The notes under the pieces: generated by a model | Databases searched by the model: none | Seen by the model: only the letters and a program-made list of their open reading frames with translations | What the model was told of the DNA's origin: nothing | Translations under genes and position numbers: made by a program | NCBI GenBank assembly: GCA_021234155.1 | Contig: JAJEKV010000021.1 | Location: 15,451,563-15,515,562, forward strand | Direction: 5' to 3' | From: Isoetes taiwanensis | Taxonomy: Eukaryota; Streptophyta; Lycopodiopsida; Isoetales; Isoetaceae | DNA length: 64,000 nucleotides | Shown: one piece after another, positions 57,369 to 64,000 of the stretch | Numbering within the stretch: the stretch's first letter is position 1 | How the letters are laid out: each line of letters begins with the position of its first letter

Positions 57369-58096
57369 CGTTTTGTTTAAGTTTTTTTTAAACAACACTA
57401 AAAACAACCTGGTTTCTATTTTAAAAACATGATGTGTCGATGTTCTATTGACTATATAGTATATTGAGGAAAAAACAACACTCCGAAACCACAACTAATT
57501 TGTCAAAGACCACATGTAGGCCGTTTAAGTTTTATGAAAAACCACATGTCTACTTTTGAGGAAAACAACACTTGAAAACTATAGTTAGTTTTTAAAAGCA
57601 ACATACAAAACTGGCTACACTTTTTACTAAAAATTACATATAGTTTCTAGCAAAATCGACAAAAATCTATAATGTGGAGTTTTTGACGTTGTTTTTCTTT
57701 ACAACAGCTTAAAAACAACACGTGGGATCTTCGGGTTTTATTAAGAACCACATGTGGTTTTTAGCATTGTTTTTTTTGCAAAACAACAAGAAAAACAACA
57801 TGTGGACCTTCAAGTTTTATTAAGAACCATGTCTATTTTTTAGAAAGCAACACTTGAAAACTACATCCACGCTTAAAAACAACATGTAGAAACACATGTA
57901 ATTTTACGTGTAGATAATTTTGGCAAAAGTCTACGCGTAGACTTTTCAAAAAAAAACTACATGTCTAAAAGTTTGGGTAAAAACTACACGCCATTTCTAG
58001 CAAATCCGGACAAAACAACACGTAGTTTTTGGTATTGTTTTTTTGCAAAAAGACCATTTGAAAAACAACATGTGGACCCAGCTTTGGGTGGTAGTG
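57291..58096. repeat. CACTA right end: subterminal repeats and TIR
   Basis: A run of 30 T lies at 57,334-57,363. Then follow many AAACAACAC, AAAAACAACATGTGG and ACCACATGT words (for example near 57,510, 57,541, 57,745, 57,800 and 58,066), mirroring those at the left end. The last 28 bp form the terminal inverted repeat ending GGGTGGTAGTG at 58,096. Confidence 0.8.
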
Positions 58097-58099
58097 AGC

Positions 58100-58307
58100 C
58101 CGATCCGATTCAAAAACCATGAGCTTGGACCGAAAAGCCGCCAAACTTCTCTGGCAGCTGATCTTAGGCTCGATAGCCTCAATCCCGAGCCAGAAGCGTA
58201 TTCATGTGAAGCAATACGCCCTTAAGCTCTTTATTGTCCAACCGCAACTATGGGCATACTTGAACAAGTCACCGGACCTGTTGTAATAAAGTCTAAACCT
58301 CCTCCAT
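58100..58307 (-). pseudogene. family A gag N-terminus, 5' half of the CACTA-split copy
   Basis: The ATG at 58,307 opens MEEV, followed through a frameshift by the DNKELK and ASHE region and by EPKIS and LPEKF-like sequence. It runs to GAATCGGATCGGGCT at the CACTA edge and continues on the far side at 48,105. The AGC at 58,097-58,099 is one copy of the target duplication. Confidence 0.82.
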
Positions 58308-58594
58308 AGATATAAAATCACCAACTATGAGCAAAAAAATGTTTAGGATCAAAGCGCATAAGAACCTGGTAAGGGATTCCGGTCAAACCGCCATGAATCT
58401 ACTCGAAAACAAGGAAAATACGCGGAAAATACGCAAGAAATATGGAAGAAATACGCCAAAATCGGCAAAGAATATGATATATGAACAGAATCAAGAATAC
58501 AATAGCCCGGCGCAAGCAGAATACGGTGACGGATGCCTAGAAGGCTCAAGACCGGGCGCTGAACCGAATGGTTTGACAAGAAGGAGGTGCCTCC

Positions 58595-58601
58595 TTATAT
58601 A
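58595..58601 (-). promoter_or_regulatory. TATA box of family A LTR
   Basis: The context AGATATATAAGGAGGC is kept in all complete family A LTRs (also at 21,065-21,071, 39,819-39,825 and 63,424-63,430). It lies 72 bp downstream of the heat-shock block. Confidence 0.7.
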
Positions 58602-58673
58602 TCTAGACCAACGGTCCGGGGATCGCGCCACTCCAATGGATGAGATCGCCCAAGTGTCGCTAAGATGCATTTA

Positions 58674-58695
58674 GGTTCTAGAACATTCTAGAACC
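58674..58695 (-). promoter_or_regulatory. perfect four-module heat-shock element in family A LTR
   Basis: GGTTCTAGAACA followed by TTCTAGAACC is TTC-nn-GAA-nn-TTC-nn-GAA without mismatch. Together with the TATA box 72 bp further on, it has the geometry of a heat-inducible promoter. Confidence 0.75.
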
Positions 58696-58885
58696 TTCGG
58701 AGATAGTCCCACATATGAGGAAGACGTGAAGGAATGTCTTCAACAACTATTAGTAGCGACTTGGTAGGGTGTGTGACTCAACCGGAAGGTTGCAAGTTCA
58801 AACCCCGCCTTGTGCAACTACCCTTTTGCATCCGTGTGGACGACCATCTTTGTACATAGGAGTATAATGTTCATATGATACTAAT

Positions 58886-61376
58886 ATCCGTGATGGTCGC
58901 CACACCGCCATATGCCGGAATACCGGCTCGAGCATTGGTAAGTCCAAACGGCATAACTGTGGTACTCAAAATGGCCATACCGAAAGTGCGAAAAGGTCGT
59001 TTTCCACTCATTACCCTCCTCCCGATCCGGAATAAGATTATAGGCACCCCGAAGATCAATCTTCGTGAAAATATTGCGCACCTTGGAGTCGCTCCAACAA
59101 CTCGGGATCGAGGAAGCTTGATACCCATTTGGCACCGGATTTTATTGAGGCCACGATAATCAACCCACCGCGACGCAACGAACCATCCTTCTTTTTGACG
59201 AAAGAAGATAGGCGCTCCAAAGCGGGGATCGGAATGTCGAATGAAGCCGCAAGCTAAATTCTCTTCAATATAATCCCGCAAAACCTTCAACTCACGGAGA
59301 TAGACCATATATCTCGACCATAGGGCGGCGTGGTCCCCGGCCGCAAATCAATAGGACAATCATATGGACGATGCTCGAGTTTGCTGGCCTTGATCGTGTC
59401 AAAACATCGAGAAGTCGCCATATTTATCCGGGAGCATTGGAGCGGACTTTCCCGATGCCGAAGCTAGCCGATGGGTGAACTCGATTGCAAACACCGAACT
59501 TGATCTTGCCTTCTAGATTTATCAAACTTAGGCGAAGAGAAATCTTCGAGATACTAAACCGAGGGCATGAAGAAACCTCCACAAAAGCATGAGCACCTAA
59601 CATGAACATGAGCAGGAGCAACCGGAACAGAACTGATCAAGAACTGGAGCAGAATAGGACCGGAGCAAGAACCGGAGCAGAACCGGAATTGGAGCAAGAA
59701 CCGAGCAGAAATGGGACCGAGTAAGAACCGAGCAGAGCAAAACCGAACCGAGCAAGAGCAGAACTAGAGCCGAGCCGACATCATCAAGAACATGATCGTA
59801 ATCGTGGGCATGAACCGGAGCAGAGGCAAGAGGCGGATCGTAACATGGAACAAAGAAGGACGGAAGGGGCCCACGATACCGCACGGATCGGGTCAATGTT
59901 GGTGTAGAGACCTGATCCGGCAGATGAACCGAACTAGAGCTAGAACCAACAAATCGAAATGATCTAGTACGCCAATCAATCATGGGTTATGTAGCTCGAG
60001 CCGGGAAGACCCAAGACTATTGGCGCATGAGGGCTAGTAATGAGATTGAAGGAAATACTACAAGAAACTCCCTTGAACAAAATCAAGAGGCGCAGCATAT
60101 TCCGCGGATCGCACCGAGGAGATCTCCCGTCCATCAATCACTTCGATGTATGTGATGCTCAACCTTGCTTCTAAGGATGGCGCGCTTATCGGGCTTAACG
60201 ACTATCCATAAAACAAGCATTTGCACCACAATCAAGTTGCGCCAACACTTGCAATTCTCCAGCTCCGATTTCAATGATATAGGGATGAAGAATGCCTTGT
60301 CGACCTTATCCGATGGAATAAACATGTCGAAATGTGGAAGGAGTTCGAGAAAGGGCGCCACCGACGAGAGACTCCTACTACTCTGACCGCCCCTCGTTTT
60401 TTTCGACCGATTTAGGGCGCCACAGGCATCCACGAGCGATATGGCCAGCCCTCCACAAGAGAGGCAAAGATTAGCCTCTCTCCGACGCCGCTTCTGGCGG
60501 TGTAAGGGTCCTCGAACTACCCGATCAATCTGCATAGGCTCGTGTCTAGATCCGCTAGATTCTACATATGAGGCCTGGGAAGGCGAAGCATAGCGCTTAT
60601 AGATCCGACCACGCCTCTTTTGCCTACGCTCAAGAGCCGATTATCACATCGAACCGCAAATCTGATGGCTTCTTCCAAACTCGGGATCCTCCATAGACAA
60701 CAACATATCTTTGACATCCTCTCGTAACCCCCTTCGAAATAATCTCGGCGCAATATCATCCCGTGCAAGATCTACCGCAATTTGACGAAATTCTCGATGC
60801 ATATACCGGCCGGGCGAGAGCCTTGCCTTTAAGTTGCAAAGTTTTGTGATTGATGTGCACCGACGACGGTGTCTCCAAAGCATGCTTCGAAGTTCTGCAG
60901 CTGAAAGCGGCAAAATCTTGCAACTCGGGGCTCCTTTCTCCAATAAAGGAGCAAACCAACTTAGAGCTGGCCCCGGTGGAGAAGAGAACCAATCAGCCCC
61001 ACTTGTTCTTGAGCCGGGATATCTATGAGGATGGAGCCAATCACAAGCCCGATCCGATTCAAAACCATGGAGCTTGGACCGAAAAGCCGCCAAACTTCTC
61101 CTCGGCAGATCGATCTTAGGCTCGATAGCCTCAATCCCGAGCTAAGCGCAGATTCATGGCAAAATACGCCCTTAAGCTCTTTATTGTCCAACTACAACCG
61201 CCGCATACTTGAACAAGTCAGCCGGACCTGGCTTTAGAAGAAAGTCTGAACCTCCTCCATAGATATAAAATCACCAACTATGAGCAAAAAATGTTTAGGA
61301 TCGAGCGCATAAGAACCGTAAGGGATTCCTGCTTCAAACCGCCATGAACCTACTCAAAACAAGGAAAATACGCCAC
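58886..61376 (-). mobile_element. family A copy, LTR tail to RT (3' part deleted)
   Basis: Minus strand, high to low: LTR tail (61,376-61,339), leader, gag ATG at 61,260, LLEKGAPSCKILPLSAAELR (60,950-60,890), REDVKDMLLSMEDPEF (60,730-60,685), and the MQIDRVVRGPLHRQKRRR and knuckle region (60,535-60,420). Protease (60,330-59,990) includes VVQMLVLW-frame and SNEIE/ASPHA-type sequence. The spacer (59,980-59,600) is followed by the RT start and then RT with RELKVLRDYIEENLACGFIR, VASRWVDYRGLNKIRC, FTKIDLRGAYNLIPDRE and YGHFEYH, ending in MPFGLTNA at about 58,900. It stops short of YLDD and joins the next LTR. Confidence 0.82.
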
Positions 61377-61379
61377 TCA

Positions 61380-63004
61380 TTTATTTTGCATCCAATCGCC
61401 TATCATTCACGAAAAGTTTCAGTCAGCTGCTGAAAATCAACTATCCCATTTATGACAAGGAGTTGTTGGCGATAGTGGATTCTTTCGAGGAGTGGAGACG
61501 CTCGAGGGGATCTCCTTATAAGGTCACAGCCTCTACACGAGATCACCAAAATCTCGAATATTTTCACCGCCGAGTGCTCAACCGTCGCTGTGCCGGGTGG
61601 CATACTCAAGTATTATCCCGGTTGATTTCATGATCAAGTACCGCCCCGATCCTCCAAGGAAAGCCTGATGCCTTGTCTCGACGCTCCTACCTTGAGCCCA
61701 AACTAGGTGATCCCCGCATATGATCAGCAATCACGTGTTATTTTAGGGCCCGATCGGTTCCACTTTTATGGCTCTCACTTTGTTCGAGAGGCCTCATGAT
61801 ACGACCTTTGTTGGAGTCTGCTCGAGCATCTCCGCCCTCCCATCCATTGGCTCAAGATGTATTCTCACACATTGGCGATGCATCATCTTCTCGGCCAGAT
61901 GGGATCAGACTATGATCGCTTTGAGGTTCGAGATGGACTCCTCGCGCGATGGGCTTCTATATGTGCCGATGGTGCTTCTAGGCTTTCGGTTCTTCAGGCT
62001 TGCCATGATTCACCTCTCGCCGAACACTTTGGAGTAGCCAAGGCTCTTGAACTTATTAGTCGAGAGTTGGTGGCCGTGTCTTCGCCGCCTGGTCAAGCTT
62101 TTATTCGATTCGCGGACATCCGGCCACGAGCCAAGGTTCCAAGGCATCTTCCTCATGGCCTCGCTTCAGCCTTTTTACCGGCCCACCGGGTCCTTGAAGA
62201 GTATTTCATGGGATTTTATTGTCGAGCTTCCATCTTCCTGTGGCCATGATGCCATCCTTGTTGTTGTTGACCGCTTTTTCCAAGATGGCACATTTCATTT
62301 CTTGCAAAGACTCTATCTCTAGTGAGCCACAAATGTTCTCTTGCTTCTCGAGAGGTGGTTCGACTCCATGGCTTACCGGATATTATTGTCGGTGTTCCGC
62401 GGCCTCAATTTGTTGCCGCTTTTTGAAAGCGCCTATTGCAACTCTTGCATGTGGAACGCTCGCTCTCTTCCTCGACATCATCCGTAGACCAATGGACAGT
62501 GGAGCGCACTAATCAAACCCTTGAGCAGATTTATTGCGATGCTTCATCAATTATCGCCAGGATGATGACGGGTTGATTGGCTACCGCCGCGTACTTTGCT
62601 TATAATACTTCCGCCCATGCCTCCACAGGCCGCACTGCTTCTTTATTAATTTCCCGCATGCATCCCCTGGTCTTTGATTGCTCATGGGTATTACTCGGTC
62701 AATCCCAAAGCCGGGGACTGGCTCGAGAAGTTCAAGATGCTTCGGATGATCTTCAAAGACCATCTTCTCCGTGCCCAAGCACGTTATCGCCATCATGTAG
62801 ATCAGCAGATCGCCGACGCTCCTCATTTTGTAGTTGGTGATCTTGTTTGGCTCTTGCGTCGGGATTTGCTGACAGCTCGCCCTTGTAACAAGCTCGACTA
62901 CCGGCGCTTAGGTCCCTATCGGATCATTGAACGAGTTGGTGATGCTGCTTTCCGTCTGGCGCTTCCGCCATCAGTCCGGCTTCACCCAGTGTTTCATGTG
63001 TCTT
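61380..63004 (+). pseudogene. family A RNase H and integrase with GPY module
   Basis: From 61,385: HPIAYHSRKV-like, IYDKELLAIVDSFEEW, RRSRGDLLIRSQ, and YFHRRVLNRR in changing frames. The integrase zinc-binding region is GASRLSVLQACHDSPLAEHF at about 61,960-62,035. The core has FIVELPSSCGHDAILVVVDR (62,220-62,280) with the first catalytic Asp region. A D box and ETNGQVERTNQTLEQ-like part lie near 62,380-62,530 in several frames. The GPY module reads ADAPHFVVGDLVWLLRR, YRRLGPYRIIERVGDAAFRL and HPVFHVSFG at 62,815-63,004. It is cut there, before the chromodomain. It lies back to back with the minus-strand copy ending at 61,376. Confidence 0.85.
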
Positions 63005-63345
63005 TTGGCGCATGAGGGCTAGCAATGAGATTGAAGGAAATACGACAAGAAACTCCCTCGAACAAAACCGGAAGAGGCGCAGTACATTCTGCGGATCGCA
63101 CCGCTTCTTGCTCCAGCCCCTTCTCGCCCCTGCTCCAGCTTGGTCCTGCTCATGTTCATGTTCCTGCTCATGCTTTTGTGGAGGTTTCTTCATGCCCTCA
63201 GTTTCGTATCGCGAAGATTTCTCTTCGCGAGTTTGATAAATCTAGAAGGCAAGATCCAAGTTCAGTGTTTGCAATCCAGGTTCACCCATCGGCTACCACT
63301 CCATAGGTAGTGGGTTCGAGTCCCGTCCAGACCCTTAAATGTGAC
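63005..63345. mobile_element. mosaic of three family A-associated fragments
   Basis: 63,005-63,100 is protease sequence in minus orientation (GCGCATGAGGGCTAGCAATG, as at 60,023). 63,101-63,285 is the low-complexity spacer and RT start in plus orientation (GFFMPSVSYREDFSSRV). 63,286-63,345 is the tail of the tRNA-like unit (GTAGTGGGTTCGAGTCCC, TTAAATGTGACAG). The next LTR begins immediately after. Confidence 0.7.
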
Positions 63346-63643
63346 AGTAGAACCTAAATGCATGTGCGACACTTGGCGCGATCTCATCCATTGGAGTGGC
63401 GCGATCCTGACCGTTGGTTTAGATATATAAGGAGGCACCTCCTTCTTGTCAAACCATTCCGGTTCAACGCCGGGCCTTTTGAGCCTTCTAGGCATCCGCC
63501 CAGATTCCCGCTTGCCTTCTGCTATTGTATTCTTGTTTCCCTGCTCATATATCGGATTCTTTTGCCGATCTTGGCGATTTCTTCCAGTGATTTTGGCGTA
63601 TTTTCCACGATTTTCCTTTGTTTTCGAAAGTAGGTTCATGACA
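63346..63643 (+). mobile_element. family A LTR lacking its first part
   Basis: It starts inside the heat-shock block (AGAACCTAAATGCATG) and has TATATAA at 63,424-63,430. It then runs GAGGCACCTCC and GAGCCTTCTAGGCATCC, followed by the T-rich half ending GTAGGTTCATGACA at 63,643. U3 with the tRNA-like part and most of the heat-shock element is absent. Confidence 0.78.
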
Positions 63644-63730
63644 GTTTGAACCGGAATCCCTTACCGGTTCTTGTATGCTCTGATCCTAAACATTTTTTTG
63701 CTCATAGTTGGTGATTTTATATCTATGGAG
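63644..63730 (+). promoter_or_regulatory. family A leader with hairpin at the primer-site position
   Basis: Directly after the LTR end, GAACCGG-AATCCCTTA-CCGGTTC can form a 7-bp stem. It recurs in the leaders near 39,590, 43,460 and 58,365 with small changes. The usual TGG of a tRNA primer-binding site is missing. The gag ATG follows at 63,724, and the element is cut at 63,730. Confidence 0.55.
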
Positions 63731-64000
63731 TGTTTGGGGTCTGTGTTCGGGAACTCCTGGAAGACAGCCCTCTGTGAGGACCCGTGGATCTAACAGGAGA
63801 GTCCGGGGGACTATGTCACGCGGGATTTGCAAGAAGAGAAGAAGAAGAAGAAAACAGAACAAATGAGAGGAAAATGATAAGCTTCCTTGATATCAATGAT
63901 GAACATACATGAGCTCTCGCAATAGAGAGAAGAACTGAAAGGAGACAAGACTCAAAACTCATCTAGCCATCATATGCTAGCTCTACTCATATATATAGGG
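63731..64000 (-). mobile_element. LTR-like end of another retroelement, running off the window
   Basis: The sequence starts TGTTTGGGGTC on the plus strand, so on the minus strand it ends CCCAAACA, a TG...CA-type terminus. In minus reading, CCCTATATATATGAG at the window edge is a TATA-like box, and pyrimidine-rich sequence with (CTT)n at about 63,838-63,852 follows, as in many plant copia LTRs. No coding region is in view. The mate and the target duplication are outside the window. Confidence 0.5.

Larger units (their letters stand above)
48109..58096. mobile_element. complete CACTA (En/Spm-type) DNA transposon, 9,988 bp
   Basis: The left end reads CACTACCACCCC...CTGGGTCCACA. The right end, read inward on the minus strand, is CACTACCACCC...CTGGGTCCACA, giving about 28 bp of imperfect inverted repeat. 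The trinucleotide AGC lies directly outside both ends (48,106-48,108 and 58,097-58,099), the 3-bp target duplication expected of this superfamily. Deleting the element and one AGC rejoins family A gag exactly as seen uninterrupted at about 61,030-61,055 (ATCACAAGCCCGATCC). Both ends are followed by about 800 bp of subterminal repeats with CCACATGT/ACATGTGG words. I found no transposase, so it is probably non-autonomous. Confidence 0.92.
58390..58885 (-). mobile_element. family A LTR, 5' LTR of the CACTA-split copy
   Basis: Modules in minus order: start near 58,880 (ATACTCCTATGTACAAAG), antisense tRNA-like part (58,750-58,830), perfect heat-shock block (58,674-58,695), TATATAA (58,601-58,595), and the 3' half ending near 58,391 before the hairpin leader. 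It joins directly to truncated RT of the neighbouring copy at about 58,886, with no RNase H or integrase between. Confidence 0.8.

Overview
The window looks like nuclear DNA of a land plant with a large, repeat-choked genome. Short plant-type introns, a plant HIG1/hypoxia-responsive gene, a pentatricopeptide-repeat relic, Ty1/copia, Ty3/gypsy chromovirus, LINE and CACTA elements, and a Replitron-type HUH endonuclease relic all fit. The PPR style and the Replitron make me lean towards a seed-free vascular plant such as a fern, but this is a low-confidence guess. No rRNA, functional tRNA, CRISPR or bacterial-type gene was seen.

Layout. 1-6,900: AT-rich host DNA with a 166-bp tandem duplication, a broken PPR fragment (minus strand, about 2.3-2.5 kb) and the last five exons of an unrecognised plant gene (minus, 5,092-5,834). 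6,930-12,460: one decayed minus-strand LINE (ORF1, endonuclease, reverse transcriptase), split at 9,375-10,611 by a poly(A) retroposon with its own target-site duplication. 12,537-13,900: a broken plus-strand HUH (Replitron-like) gene. 14,833-15,729: the best host gene, a three-exon HIG1-domain protein on the minus strand. 16,930-20,000: a decayed minus-strand copia element.

20,851-25,054 and 39,090-63,729 are built almost entirely from pieces of one chromovirus family (called family A here: gag with CCHC knuckle, retropepsin, RT, RNase H, integrase with GPY module, chromodomain). The pieces sit in alternating orientation, often joined at a few bases of microhomology. Family A LTRs carry a near-perfect four-module heat-shock element about 70-80 bp upstream of a TATA box, which suggests a heat-responsive retrotransposon. 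25,057-34,260 is a second, older gypsy family (family B) with a 4.06-kb tandem duplication. 34,260-39,090 is unclassified repeat-like DNA.

A complete 9,988-bp CACTA transposon lies at 48,109-58,096, with CACTACCACCC terminal inverted repeats and a 3-bp AGC target duplication. It is inserted in the gag of a minus-strand family A copy whose two halves (45,216-48,105 and 58,100-58,885) can be matched across it. The CACTA element holds a smaller CACTA-like element, a LINE fragment, several minisatellites and a long hairpin, but no recognisable transposase. The window ends in the LTR of another element (63,731 to the edge).

Nearly every transposon frame is broken by single-base indels. This may be real decay or an under-polished long-read assembly, so exact coordinates of transposon pieces are approximate.
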